64,000 nt of DNA, from positions 89,712,683 to 89,776,682 of the forward strand of contig OZ020589.1 in the NCBI GenBank assembly GCA_963971535.1, read 5' to 3'. Position 1 is the stretch's first letter. Each line of letters starts with the position of its first letter. A program made the translations under genes and the position numbers. The DNA comes from Notolepis coatsorum (lineage: Eukaryota; Chordata; Actinopteri; Aulopiformes; Paralepididae). This document shows positions 21,109 to 32,311 of the stretch, piece after piece. The notes under the pieces are model-generated. The model saw only the letters and a program-made list of their open reading frames with translations, ran no database searches and was not told the origin of the DNA.

Positions 21109-21530
21109 TTGAGTGTATGATTCAAAACCAAATTCTCATCAATACTAAACAACATGGCCCCCCTAAGAACCACCAGGGTTAAAATCACGCTGAGCCATGG
21201 ATGCACTCAGACATACTGACCGCTATGAAAACAGACAAAAAATGCTCTCACCTTCATAAAAGTCAGTCAAAGCTTGCCAAAAGCTTCAACAGTGATCTAT
21301 AAGCCCACATGGTTAAACTCAAACAACAAAGAAACAGGCTAAGAAACGATGTAAATACCATGATCAAATCTGCACACAAAAAAATCATCAATGATAAAGC
21401 TGAAAACAAAAACAAACCCTGTGAACTTTTGAAATTACTCAACAATCAACTCGGCTGCAGTAAAAAACTAAAAACCTGATTTACAAACATCAACATAAAG
21501 ACAGAAAACACTCTCATCACAGACAAGCTG

Positions 21531-21533
<3 letters not shown>
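21109..21533 (+). pseudogene. LINE-A plus-strand copy, fragment 1 (endonuclease-RT linker)
   Basis: Matches 30174-30602 of the intact LINE-A copy (TTCAAAACCAAATTCTCA..., ending CACAGACAAGCTGGAT) with many substitutions and stops. The next LINE-A base continues at 37096. GGAT occurs at both junctions, so the intervening 15.5 kb was inserted here. Confidence 0.75.
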
Positions 21534-21576
<43 letters not shown>

Positions 21577-21748
21577 CATTTTTTATTAACAGATTGCAGA
21601 ATGGGTACAATATAATACAGCTCAATACACACAATTGTTAAGGGGGTGCAGACCAGAGAAATACTTTCGTCTTGTTTACATCATGGTCCCCCATTTTCAA
21701 TTCATCATAACATATATGACATACATGACATACAGATAGACAGTACTT
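21534..21748 (-). mobile_element. LINE-A minus-strand copy, 3' part, left of the BEL insertion
   Basis: A (TTGA)n tail at 21531-21575, then TTTTTATTAACAGATTGCAG...CCCCCATTTTCAATTCATC...CAGATAGACAGTACT. It breaks at GTACT (22254-22258 after the hAT) and resumes at 36446. It was inserted into the plus-strand LINE-A. Confidence 0.8.
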
Positions 21749-22251
21749 TAGGGCTGACCCCTATTAGTCGATTAGTCGACTAATCGGTCGAAAGGAGCCG
21801 TAGTCGACTGCCAACCTCTTAGTCGAATACAAAAGAAAAAGAAAAAAACATTTATACAAAATTTAATTTTTGTATCATTCTTTCCAAAAGAAAAGAGGCC
21901 TAGAAGCGTGGCTAACGCTAATGGCACGCATACCAGAGGCTAACTGCATACGAAAACAGGCACAGAGGCACTAAAAGATAATTTCACCCATCTAATGAAC
22001 ACACTAGACTAGACAAATATCAAGATGTATCCATCAGTGGACCAATTGCATGCTTTTGCAGAGGACAAAGCCTTCAGTCGACTCCTTCAGACATTAAGCA
22101 CCCCCCACAGCCCAAATGGAATGATTAAAAAAAAATATATATATATATTATACTTATTTTATTATTTTTTTTAGTCGACTAATAGTCGACTAACGGCAAA
22201 TTTTGGCCAATCATAGTAGACTATCCAAATCCTTAGTCAGGGACAGCCCTA
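21749..22251. mobile_element. 503-bp hAT MITE with TTAGTCGACTAAT-rich arms
   Basis: The ends are TAGGGCTGACCCC and, inverted, TAGGGCTGTCCCTGACTAAG. Perfect 8-bp TSD CAGTACTT at 21741-21748 and 22252-22259. The TSD spans the LINE-A/BEL junction (its last T is the first base of the LTR), so this insertion is younger than the BEL element. Confidence 0.88.
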
Positions 22252-22258
22252 CAGTACT

Positions 22259-22528
22259 TGTAGGTGTAATATCCGAAGGTCTTTGAGTTTCGCACACCAT
22301 TGAAGCCAGAGTAGATCAATAACGGGAGTCTGGAACATGCACGACAGGACCACAATGTACCGTTTACAATTTAATAAATAAAAGAAAAACATAACATGTT
22401 AAATCGCTCGTTGCACGGTCAAAAACTATAACGCTACTAACTACCCTGATTCCATTCACAAAACCTGGAGCTGCCTTCTACCCAGCTGACATAAGTAGTC
22501 ACATGACATTTCTAAATTGGCTCCTACA
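22259..22528 (-). repeat. BEL/Pao 3' LTR
   Basis: Starts TGTAGGTGTAATATCC and ends GGCTCCTACA as read on the plus strand, with TGTAGG/CCTACA inverted ends. It is almost the same as 36176-36445. AATAAA-containing AT-rich centre. Confidence 0.9.
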
Positions 22529-23097
22529 TTATTCAGCCCCTAATTGGTTAGGCAGGAGGGCTAAGCAATTACTAAACAAATTATCATGTCCATGAACTGG
22601 CGAACTTTGAGTCTCTTGGGGACTATTCTCATTCAGTCCTCTTCTGGTGTTGCTTCCTCTAGCAAGCACAGTTTGTTTACTGGCCTTTCCAGTACGTTGG
22701 TCTTTGTTTTTATTTTTACCCTTCGTACCATCCCGCTTGAGTCCGGTAGCGTTTCGACTACTCTTCCCAGGAGCCAGGAGTTGCATGGGGAAGTGCTGTC
22801 CACAAGGAGCACAACATCTCCTGTTGCGAAGTTTCGCCTTGATGTTGACCATTTCTGGTGCTCTTGGAGGAGTGGGAGGTACTCTCGAGTCCATCTAGTC
22901 CAGAATAAGTCAGACAACTGGACTTGTTTCCATAGTTTTTTCGTGTATTTGTCGTCTTTGTTGAAGATGCCAGGAGGCATGTTAGGTTGGGACTTCAACA
23001 GCAATAAGTGGTTAGGTGTCAGAGGCTCCAGGTCATTTGCGTCGTCTGAGAAGGTTGTGAGCGGTCTTCCATTGATGATGCTCTCGACCTCGCACAT
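22529..23097 (-). pseudogene. BEL/Pao pol C-terminus (DUF5641-like)
   Basis: The 154-residue frame (22633-23097) reads [27 protein letters not shown], a Trp-rich stretch [10 protein letters not shown], then GDVVLLVD and [19 protein letters not shown]. This is the domain after integrase in Pao/BEL polyproteins. The 100 bp to the LTR hold the end of the protein and a purine-rich AGGGGCTGAATAA next to the LTR as a possible polypurine tract. Confidence 0.82.
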
Positions 23098-23590
23098 TAT
23101 TGTCTGGATACAGTGTCATTGACAGCTTGCTCTTTCATGATGGAGCTGAGAATTCTCCTGACTGTTTGAAACTGTCTTTCCCAAACCCCGCCTTGGTGGG
23201 AGGCTGCTGGGCTGTTGAATATCCATTTGATCCCTTTTGGTTGTAAAGCTCTTTCAATCTTGTCATTGTCCAGTTGTTGGATTGCTTCTCTCAATTCTCT
23301 TTCAGCGGCCACAAAATTTGTGCCATTATCGGACTGCATGATGGTGACTTGTCCTCTTCGGCATACAAAGCGTCGAATCACTGCGACTTCAATGTGTACC
23401 GCTCTCAGGGTAAGGCATGTGAACAACACACCGTATCTCTTGACTGTACTCCGGCCCGCTTTACACCGAAGGGCCCAAAAAAGTAAACACCAACATTAGT
23501 AAATGGTGATTTATCGGGCAGGAGGCGATCTTCTGGTAGGTTTGCCATCTTCTGCTCCCCGACCTTTCCAGTGATCCTGCGGCACGTGAC
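23097..23590 (-). pseudogene. BEL/Pao integrase core, frameshifted
   Basis: Frame 23097-23429 has LRAVHIEVA, QSDNGTNF and NSPAASHQGGVWER, carrying the second Asp and the Glu of a retroviral-type DDE integrase. The upstream half lies in another frame (about 23400-23590), so the core is broken by an indel near 23410. Confidence 0.8.
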
Positions 23591-24347
23591 ACACTTTGAG
23601 TAGCTTTCTGATTGCAGAGTTGGCTTGTGGAATCCAATACTTGCATCTTAGTTGCGCCAAGACGTAGCTGCGTCCGGCATGTCCTGTCCTTTGGTGGATG
23701 TCTGTCAGGACCAGTGTGGCAACTCTGCTGTGCTTTGATACGATTGCTGGCCGTTTGGCGGTCTCTGGCATGGCTGACTTGTTAAGTCTTCCGCCGACCC
23801 TCAAAATGTTCTCTTGAAGTACAGGGTCTAGTCTGAACAATTGACTGTTGCGACTAACTTGCTTTCCCTTCTGCAGTGCTTTGAGTTCTTCATTGAACTG
23901 TTGTCTCTGGCTGGACTGGATTATTTCTGCCTCTGCGGCCACCAGATCATCCAAGGTAAGTGGTTTCTTTTCCATTGTTGTTCTATATTTCTCCATGTGA
24001 TGCTCTAGCTTGGACTTTTGCTTTTCATGGTCCTTTTCTGTTTGGATGATTCTTCGTGATGACTCTTTTCTTTCCTCTTTCAGTTGTTGCAGAGTCCTCC
24101 TTAGTTTTAGAATCCATGCCACAGCTCTTTTTAGTTTCTGCCATTCTGAGTAGTACTCGACCAGCTTGCACACTGGTTCCATGTCATCTTTGACTTTGAT
24201 TGTGTTGATTGTGTTGACCGTCGCCGCGTTCTTGACCTCTGGGTCGTCTTGAAGGCTTTCCTTCCTTTGCACGGGTTGTTCCGGCCAGTCACACTCTTTG
24301 TTCAGCAGGAAAGTTGGTCCGTCGATCCACGTCCTTGATTGTGCCAA
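23511..24347 (-). pseudogene. BEL/Pao RNase H-integrase linker and H2C2 zinc region
   Basis: A coiled-coil-like Lys/Glu linker (about residues 60-180) is followed by NSQLFRLDPVLQENILRVGGRL and HSRVATLVLTDIHQRTGHAG...YWIPQANSAIRKLLKVC, the zinc-binding H2C2 start of integrase. The second Cys of the CxxC pair is replaced after a frameshift at about 23600 (VCHVPQD). Confidence 0.78.
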
Positions 24348-25590
24348 GTTCTTGTGCCAGGTTTTCTGTTGTTTTTACATACTTCCATTGGGAAGGCTTG
24401 GTGGCTTCTCGGATCAGGTTGATTCTATTTGCCACGAAGGTTTTGAAGAGAGCAGTGTCATTGTCTATGTGATCTTGTGCGGTTCTCTTCAACGCATACG
24501 ATGCGATGCTTGGTGATGACGCAGCACCAAAGAGGTGCACTGTCCTCCTGAATTCTTCCATGGGCTCATTAAAGTTGCCGTTGGGCCACCAAAAGAAGCG
24601 CTGGAGGTCTGCGTCATGTTCAGGTACCTTCACCTGATAAAACATTGACTCGATGTCGGCCATCATCGCTACTGGCTCCTCACGGAATCTTAAAAGGACG
24701 CCAACTAGCGTGTTGGTCATGTCGGGTCCTTGTAGTAGCTTACTGTTCAGAGACTGTTCTTGAAAAGAGGCAGCGCAGTCGAAGACAACTCTTATCTTTT
24801 TCTTCTTGGGGTGGTACACCCCGTGGTGTGGTATGTTGGACACCCTGGCGTCTGCGTGGTTCAGCTGGTCAGCCGGAACTCCGACGGCATAGCCTTTTTC
24901 TATGACGTTATCCATGAAGTTGTTGTAGTCTTCGTAAAACCCGGGGTCCTTCTTGTATTTCCGGTGCAAACTAGCCATGCGCTGTTTTGCCATACAACGG
25001 TTGTTGGGCATTGGCAGCTTGTCATTCTTGAGCGGCAATCCGATGCTGTAATGGCCGTTCTCGAAAGTTGTCGTTTTCTTCACCGACTGCATGAACTGCT
25101 TGTCTTCTTTAGACATCTCTTCCTTGTCGTCGTAATTACGTTCTGGAAAGTCTGTGTTGTACTGCTGAACCAACAGCTTTTCAATTTCTGTCACTGTGAT
25201 CCTGTTCACTGAGCAGTGAGGCTGGTTGATCTCATCACTCTGTTCCTTCCTTATGGGTCCGTTCACGTCCCAGCCAATGACAGTCTTCACCGCATAAGGT
25301 CCTCCATTTCGACTGTTTATAACGTGCCATGGCTCCATTGCTCTTGCACAGTTCGCTCCGATAAGTAGGCCGACGTCCGCTTCTATCTCTGGCAGGCGTA
25401 CTTCGTTGAGGTAAGGCCACTTCCGGATTTCTGAATGCTTGGGTATGTTCTCGGTGTGCACCGGTATGTTACTGTGGGTGTACGCCTTGGGTAGCTCGAT
25501 GAACTTGCTGTCTTCCAGCCCACATACCTTCAAGTCTGATATCACATAACTGTTCATGAGTTTCTGTCCTCCAAGTTTGTCTTGTCCCAT
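24289..25590 (-). pseudogene. BEL/Pao protease-end and reverse transcriptase, internally deleted
   Basis: The 433-residue frame has the Pao pre-RT region (LIGANCARAMEP, YAVKTVIGWDVNGP) and RT pieces KKIRVVFDCAASF, MMADIESMFYQV (motif A Asp) and FFWWPNGNFNEPMEEFRRTVHLFGAASSP split by residues. The frame then jumps from DTALFKT to FVANRINLIREATKPSQWKYV, which belongs to the RNase H/linker part. The YVDD catalytic box and RNase H core are therefore deleted in frame. The aspartic protease N-terminus is also missing. Confidence 0.85.
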
Positions 25591-25606
25591 GGTGCTGAGG
25601 AGTACT

Positions 25607-25990
25607 TAATAATAATAATAATAACTTCATTTTATATAGCGCCTTTCAAGGGACCCAAGGTTGCTTTACATAGGGGGGGGGGATAACAAAGTAACAGACA
25701 GTGGACAGACACAACATATACATATAAAGTGAGAGATTTGGGGTTAAAGGCCAAGTTGAAGAGGTGGGTTTTGAGCAGTTTTTTTGAATGAGTCCAGAGT
25801 TGGGGCGGTGCGGAGTTCTGCGGGGAGGGAGTTCCAGAGGGTGGGAGCTGCCACACTGAAAGCTCTGTCCCCGAAGGTCCGCAGTCTGGTTCGGGGGATG
25901 GAGAGCTGACCAGTGTCCGTGGATCGTAGGGACCGTGACTGAGTGTAGGGGTGGAGGAGGTCAGTGAGGTACTGAGGTGGATACTACCGT
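25607..25990 (-). mobile_element. Rex1/CR1-like LINE 3' fragment inside BEL
   Basis: (AAT)n tail, TTATATAGCGCCTTTCAAGG, then a minus-strand C-terminal frame with TPTLSHG/FGDRAFSVAAPTLWN-type sequence split over frames and KLLKTHLFNLAFNP. The same family as 55262-55965. It sits at a junction where gag's C-terminus and the protease start are lost. Confidence 0.65.
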
Positions 25991-26890
25991 TCATAGGTTG
26001 GTAGGGTTATCCATTTCCTCCATTGCATCGATGTCCTCCATTGTGTTGCGACATCCGACCAGAAACATTGCGTAGGCATTTAGCTCCTTTCCATCTTCAG
26101 ACTTGATCTGCGGCCATTGGAGTGCCTTGTCGATGTAAGCGCTGGTGATCCGTAGTTCGTCTCCATAGTGCCTGTGAAGCAGTCGCTTTGCTTCCTTGTA
26201 GCCTCTGCTAGGTTGCATGTGAACACAGCTGCGAACTAGCTCCTGGGGGTCGCCATTTGTAAATTGTTCCAAGAAGTACAATTTATCCTGATCGTTGTCC
26301 GTCTTCTGTTCTATTGAGTTTGAATGCTCAAATGAAGGACTTGTATTGCAGTGCGTCACCCCTCAACACTGGGATATCCCTTGTTGGTAGCTGCGATTGC
26401 CTCTGCTGCTTTACAAGGAGCTCTGTGATTATGTTCTGTTTTTGCATGACCTTCAGCATGTCATCATCTCTACTGATGTTGGAATGAGAGATGAGAGAGT
26501 CTCGTAGAGCCATTTGTGGTGGTTGGATGCGTAGCACCCGTGGCTGTGCATGATGGTTTGCGTTGTCTGGTTGAGGAGGCGAGGTGCGGGTTAATTAGTT
26601 TTTCACGCTCCTACTCCCACCATCCTCTGATCCTCTGCGGCTCTTACTCCCACCATCCTCTGATCTTTGATACTCATTGAGCACATTTAGCTTCGTGCTA
26701 CTTTCAGCCAAAGCAGTCTCCATCTCGAGCTCTTCCTTTTTAGCTTTGAGTTTAGCTTCTTCCAGCGCTAGCTGCTACCACTTCAGTGCTGCGGCGCGTT
26801 CCAGCAACGCTGCATGCTCTGCCTCTTGTTTAGCACGTGTTGCTGAAACTCTTGATCCTAGTGATGAGCGGCTTACTTGAGACCTGTGTG
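25991..26890 (-). pseudogene. BEL/Pao gag, middle part (DUF1759-like)
   Basis: Frame 25991-26359 has FEHSNSIEQKTDNDQDKLYFLEQF, SRGYKEAKRLLHRHYGD and ALQWPQIKSEDGKELNAY, typical of Pao gag. The part upstream is in other frames: LRGDALQYKSFI (26328-26537), then a Lys/Glu-rich coiled coil (about 26600-26880: EAKLKAKKEELEMETALAES). At least two frameshifts and stops. Confidence 0.78.
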
Positions 26891-27989
26891 GGCCAGTGGC
26901 AAATCCTTATGGAAGCCAACGGAAGCCATGCCTCCCTATAAATTCATATCAAATATGAAATATGAAAAAAATAATATATATATATAATTTTTTTTTAATA
27001 TAGTTTACATTCTTTTTCATCTGTGCATCTGTGTTTTTTTTTTTTTTTTTTTTTTTTTTTAATGTCTCCCTCTTCTCCTTCTCACTCCCTCTAACACACT
27101 GTCAGACTCACTGTGCTCACTGCAGCTAGTATAGGAGAGAGGCAGTGGGTAGGTCTCTTTCTCCAGGCTTCCAGCATTATAGAGTCCAAATCCGATCCTA
27201 GCCAATCAGATTCGAGCTGACTGCCACACCCTAAAAGTTTAAAACGGAGCTGGGAGGAAAACACTCAGCATATTTTCCCCCCTGGAGGCGGGGCAGGTCA
27301 GAAGTTCACGTTTCCACCTGACTACCTAACGTGACATCCCATTAGTAGTATAAAACTGTCTGGCGTCACTCAGTCTAGTAGTCTACTACAAACATGTCTG
27401 AACATCATCCCCTCGCGGGATTGATTGAAAATGTTATTAACAGAGCGGGCACGTTCAAATCCTCTATTAGTGTATCTAACATTTAGCACTTTAATAGCAA
27501 CTTATTTTCGCCGGCGGGACATTTACTGAGGACCAGCAGAGCACACCACTGTGGATATTATGATTTAACAAATCTATCTGGCAAGAGGAGGACCACATTA
27601 TTGACCAGGTAAGCACTGAGCAGCCTGACTGACTAACTAACGTTATCAGGCAAGCTTGTAGACCCTTTCATGACTGCAATGCAAGCCAGGGGCTGGAATA
27701 CGCAGTCACTTATTCCTCCGTAGTAGCCAGGTTAATGTGCACCATCAAGCACTGCTTAAAAGCTAGCGGTGGGTCCAAAATATATCGGATATAAATGTCA
27801 AAGGTACCCAGCGTTCCATTAGGGTTTCACACACAGATGCGGCGGGGTTTGAAAGCTCGGCGTTGCTAATAAACATTTTAAATCATTTTTATAAACGAGT
27901 AAAACTGAGGCTGAAATGGCTGCTTCCGCATTTTACAGTAGGAGCGCTCTGATGGCTGGGCGCGCCGCGCAACAGACACGTGAATTAAT
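26891..27989. other. Insertion of unknown type with a promoter-like block and short coding motif
   Basis: GGCCAGTGGCAAATCC opens foreign DNA. It is AT-rich with poly-T at 27032-27060. At 27347-27420 TAGTATAAAACTG precedes an ATG (27394) with 30 codons (MSEHHPLAGLIENVINRAG...). At 27550-27608 a frame GYYDLTNLSGKRRTTLLT ends at a good donor CCAG|GTAAGC. Looks like the 5' end of a spliced transposon gene; not identified. Confidence 0.4.
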
Positions 27990-28856
27990 CAGTGGCGGCT
28001 CTGCCACTAGGGGCGCAAGGGCGCCGACCCACCTGCTGTTTAATCAGAGAAGAAGAAAATAAAACTTTTTAGTTTTTTGTTTTATAGCCCTATAAATAAT
28101 ATAAACATGTTTAAAATGAATAATATTTACTCATTTTAAGTATGTTTGTATTTCCAATGCACAATATAACGTTATTATCTAAAATAAAAAAACACTCGTT
28201 TTCCTGAGCAGGAAGTGACGTTTTTTTTATTTTTTCGTATTTCTCGGCCCGGGCTAGACGCGATAGCGCTCTGAGTGCGCGTCACAGTTTGATCGCTGTA
28301 TCCGTCACAGCCAATCAGTGCATAACGCGTTGTGCATTGAAATATGACTAGCCAGTAGCGTCAAGAATTTCTGTAGCCGCATTTCGCGGAGACGCTCTCT
28401 GATTGGCCGACGCCAGTATTTTTTTCCGTAGCAGAATTTCACAGAGACGATCTCTGATTGGCCGAATCCAATTTCTAATGTTCCAATTCTAGCTTCCTAG
28501 GTTGGTCCGTTGGTGAGAGATAGTTGTGTTGTTGTGTTGTTGTGAGATGCAGGCAGCAGAGCGTGCCGTGACTGCAAGTTCTTTAGACGGTTAAGCTTAG
28601 GCACTCTTTCAAAGTTGGTTAAGGTTAGAGTTTGTCTTAGAGCATGGCGATAGAACGCCAGGTAGTTTGCAGTCTGTTCGACGCGGAAAAATGGACAAAG
28701 AAATGTACTTGTGTTGTGCTAACAAGCTAACACTTGGCTAACAAGCTATATGGCGGATGCAGTCTGGAGACAGTGGACAGTGGTCTGGAATACATCAACA
28801 GTGGATTATACACGTTTATCAAGCTCTCCTGCCCTGGACGTTTCAACTAAACAGTG

Positions 28857-28945
<89 letters not shown>

Positions 28946-29271
28946 CTCTCTCGCTATACACAGCTGTCTCCGCGAAATGCGGCTACGGAAAAAAGTATTG
29001 ACTGTGCTTGCTGAGACGATAATTAATAGGCTAGCGATTCAAAAGGCGCTGCTGTGTTGTGAACTATAACATTAATTTAGCTGCTGCTGATGCATAATGA
29101 ATGAATGGCGAGTTGTTTAAAATGACAACATACATGTGTTAATTATTTGATTTGATTGATCCGAGAGACAGAGAGAGATTGCTCCAGAGCATCTCAGAGC
29201 ATTACATTTTCAACTCGACCTATTAACGTGAACTGCGACCCACAAGGCACCAGCGCCAGCGGCCGCCACTG
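27990..29271. mobile_element. hAT-like element
   Basis: Termini CAGTGGCGGCTCTGCC and, inverted, CAGTGGCGGCCGCTGG. TSD GAATTAAT (27982-27989) versus GAATGAAT (29272-29279), 7 of 8. Inside, GCCGCATTTCGCGGAGACGC (28378) recurs inverted at about 28968. There is a long (TC)n at 28858-28946. No transposase frame beyond an ATG at 28644 (MAIERQVVCSLFDAEKW), which also occurs at 33050. Confidence 0.72.
28858..28946. repeat. (TC)n microsatellite
   Basis: About 42 near-perfect TC units. The Leu-Ser repeat frames here are artefacts. Confidence 0.95.
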
Positions 29272-29395
29272 GAATGAATGAATGAATGAATGAATGAAAA
29301 CTTTATTTAACAGATTGCAGAATGGGTACAATACAGTACGGCTCAAAACACACAATTGTTAAGGGGATGCAGACCAGAGAAATACGTTTGTCTTG
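29272..29395 (-). mobile_element. LINE-A 3'-end fragment, inverted relative to the adjacent copy
   Basis: (TGAA)n tail, AAAACTTTATTTAACAGATT, and on to AGACCAGAGAAATACGTTTG. The 3' end faces left, back-to-back with the plus-strand LINE-A that begins just to the right. Confidence 0.8.
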
Positions 29396-32311
29396 TCACG
29401 TTTGTCTAATAGACAGTCATATTCTCTCCCGGCCGTATGTATATTTCTCTCCCACCCACCCACCCCCTCCTATGGTAAGGCAAACATACTGTGCTTCTCA
29501 GAAACTAAGCTCGACGATTCTGTAAAAGATCCAGAGATAGAGATTGAGAACTACTCAATAATCAGGAATGATAGGAACAAACATGGAGGTGGTGTCTGTA
29601 TGTACATACACAAGGACACCAAATTCATCAACAGAAATGACCTGAATCATAAATCAATTGAAACTGTATGGGTGGAAATCCTATTCGAAAGGGCGAAATC
29701 CCTACTGGTTGGCACAGTCTACAGGCCGCCAGATCATAGTGGCTTTTATGATACAATGGATGGGTGTTTAGCTGGAGTTGAGGATGTAGACAAAATTCTT
29801 ATTGGAGACTGGAACACGGATATGCAACGAAAAGATGCACCCGTCTTCAAGGCCTTCAGTAGGTTTTGTGATCTGCATGGCCTCAGCCAGCTAATCACCC
29901 AACCCACACGTGTATGTGAATCAACTCAGACTACCATTGACCTCATTCTGACCTCCGACAAGTCCAAGATCTCAAATAAAGGGGTTATAGCATGTGGGTT
30001 AAGTGATCATTATATGATATTCTGTACCCGGAAAAAACTAAAACAAAAGGCTGGCTGCCACAAAACAGTCACATCTAGAGACCTCAAAACCTACTCTAGC
30101 GAGGCCTTCAACCTTGAACTGGAGAGTCTGGACTGGTCAGATGAACTCAATGGTACACTGGTTGACGAAACATGGCTTGGTTTCAAAACCAAATTCTCAG
30201 CAATACTAAACGACATGGCCCCCCTAAGAACCACCAGGGTAAAAAATCGCGCTGAGCCGTGGATGCACTCCGAAATACTGGCCGCTATGAAAACCAGAGA
30301 CAAAAAATGCTCTGAGTTTCGTAAAAGTCAGTCAAAGCTTACTAAAAGCACGAGCAGTGAACTCCAAGCCCACGTGACTGAACTCAAACTAGAAAGAAAC
30401 AGACTAAGAAACGACGTAAACTCCATGATCAAAACTGCAAAAAAGAATTTCATCAATGACAAAACTGAGGAAAACAAAAACAAACCACGTGAACTTTGGA
30501 AATTACTCAATAATCAACTAGGATGCAGTAAAAAACTTAAAACCAGATTCTCAAACATAAACATAAAAACTGACAACACGCTCATCACAGACAAGCTGGA
30601 TGTAGCCAATTACTTAAACATTTTCTTCACAAACATAGCCACAACACTGGTAAACAAACTACCCTCCCACTCAGGGCTTTATGGGGTAGAACACATAGTA
30701 GCTTTCTACAAAAACCTAGGGGTCCGCAAGGACGACTTCAAGCTGGAAATGGTAACAACAGATGAGGTACTCAATAAACTGAGCGCCCTCCAACCTAACA
30801 AGGCCACTGGCCATGACAACATCCCCTCCAAATTCCTCAGAGACTCAGCAGCCGCCATCACACCAATCATCACACACATAATAAACCTCTCCATAAAACA
30901 GGGACACGTCCCCAAGGACTTCAAAATTGCGAGGGTGACCCCTCTGCACAAAAAGGGCAGCAAATTAGACCCAGGCAACTACCGCCCTGTTTCTATTCTC
31001 ACCTCCATCTCGAAAGTCATGGAAAAAATAGTCTACGAACAGGTCGAAAAGTACCTAGCGGAAAAAAATCTAATCTACGAATTCCAATCTGGCTTCAGAA
31101 CATCCCACTCCACTGACACATGCCTTCTCTATTTGAATGACCACATCAAACAAGAGGTGGACGCAGGCAAATACTGCGGCATGGTCATGCTGGACCTACA
31201 AAAGGCCTTTGACACTGTCAATCACTCCATTCTGATTGACAAGCTAAAAGCAATTGGTTTTGATAGTCTATCAGTGAGCTGGATGCAATCCTACCTTGAG
31301 GGGAGGGAACAGATGGTGGAGGTAAACGGTACCCTATCCCCCCCCCTCACAGTGAGCTGTGGTGTTCCACAAGGAAGCATACTAGGACCGCTACTGTTCC
31401 TAATTTATGCAAATGACATGTCGTCAGCTTGTGACTGCAACTTGTTCCTGTTTGCGGACGACTCAGCCCTGCTGGTCTCTGACAAGAACAAGTTACAGGT
31501 TGAAAAAACCCTCAGCTCGGAACTAGGCAGAATCTGCATATGGCTCGCTGATAACAAACTATCATTACACATGGGCAAAACAGAGTCCATTCTCTTCGGT
31601 TCAAATAACAAACTCAGCAAGACCGACGGCTTCTCAGTTACAGTGGGTGACAATATTGTCACAAGGAAAGATGAAATTACCTACCTGGGGTCCATCCTAG
31701 AGGCTAATCTCTCCTGTGACAAAATGGCATCCAATGTAATAAAAAAAGTCAACCAACGAACTCGATTCTTGTACCGGATCTCCTCTCTGGTAAACAAGAA
31801 CACCCTGAAGACTCTGGCAGGAGCACTCATTCAGGGGTACTACGACTATGCTTGCACCTCATGGTACCAAAGCACCTCAAAGGCGCTAAAAACAAAATTA
31901 CAAACATCTCAAAACAAACTGGTCAGACTACTGCTTGACCTTACTCCTAGAACCCACCTCACCCCTGCCCACTTCGACAACCTAGGATGGCTTAGAGTAG
32001 ACGACAGAGTACAACAACTTGCAATGGGCCTGGTCTACAAGATACACTACACGACCAAGGTACCCATGTACATGTCAAAATACTTCCCAAAGGTCAGTGA
32101 ATACCACGATCACAACACCAGAGGGAGCTCCACAAATCATGTCAAACCCAGATTCGGCTCAAATAAGGGACTAAACACGTTTCGCAATTATGCCACATCA
32201 ATGTGGAACGCCCTACCCAAAGCTGTAAAGGAATGTGGATCACTACCCACTTTCAAAACCTCTCTCAAGGGACACCTACGGGAGACTGCAATTCAACACT
32301 GGCCCCTGTAA
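29393..32311 (+). CDS. LINE-A ORF2-type endonuclease/reverse transcriptase, uninterrupted, N-terminus truncated
   Basis: 972 codons without a stop. The apurinic-like endonuclease has ETKLDD (E37), TVYRPP, GDWN (D139, N141), TTIDLIL and GLSDHY (D205, H206); the usual first Asn motif is missing. The RT has PNKATGHDNIPSKFL, NYRPVSIL, MLDLQKAFD (D601), GVPQGSILGPLLFLIY and FADDSALL (D689, D690). Both catalytic clusters of RT are intact. A C-terminal region (about 800-972) has LVRLLLDLTPRTHL and MWNALPKAVKE, as in CR1/Rex-type LINEs. It nicks target DNA and primes cDNA synthesis in the family; this copy probably cannot because the endonuclease lacks its start. The start Met is arbitrary. Confidence 0.85.
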   Translation: MSRLSNRQSYSLPAVCIFLSHPPTPSYGKANILCFSETKLDDSVKDPEIEIENYSIIRNDRNKHGGGVCMYIHKDTKFINRNDLNHKSIETVWVEILFERAKSLLVGTVYRPPDHSGFYDTMDGCLAGVEDVDKILIGDWNTDMQRKDAPVFKAFSRFCDLHGLSQLITQPTRVCESTQTTIDLILTSDKSKISNKGVIACGLSDHYMIFCTRKKLKQKAGCHKTVTSRDLKTYSSEAFNLELESLDWSDELNGTLVDETWLGFKTKFSAILNDMAPLRTTRVKNRAEPWMHSEILAAMKTRDKKCSEFRKSQSKLTKSTSSELQAHVTELKLERNRLRNDVNSMIKTAKKNFINDKTEENKNKPRELWKLLNNQLGCSKKLKTRFSNINIKTDNTLITDKLDVANYLNIFFTNIATTLVNKLPSHSGLYGVEHIVAFYKNLGVRKDDFKLEMVTTDEVLNKLSALQPNKATGHDNIPSKFLRDSAAAITPIITHIINLSIKQGHVPKDFKIARVTPLHKKGSKLDPGNYRPVSILTSISKVMEKIVYEQVEKYLAEKNLIYEFQSGFRTSHSTDTCLLYLNDHIKQEVDAGKYCGMVMLDLQKAFDTVNHSILIDKLKAIGFDSLSVSWMQSYLEGREQMVEVNGTLSPPLTVSCGVPQGSILGPLLFLIYANDMSSACDCNLFLFADDSALLVSDKNKLQVEKTLSSELGRICIWLADNKLSLHMGKTESILFGSNNKLSKTDGFSVTVGDNIVTRKDEITYLGSILEANLSCDKMASNVIKKVNQRTRFLYRISSLVNKNTLKTLAGALIQGYYDYACTSWYQSTSKALKTKLQTSQNKLVRLLLDLTPRTHLTPAHFDNLGWLRVDDRVQQLAMGLVYKIHYTTKVPMYMSKYFPKVSEYHDHNTRGSSTNHVKPRFGSNKGLNTFRNYATSMWNALPKAVKECGSLPTFKTSLKGHLRETAIQHWPL

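Noticed and set aside
28757-29069. Two Leu-Ser repeat frames
   Set aside because: Artefact of (TC)n.
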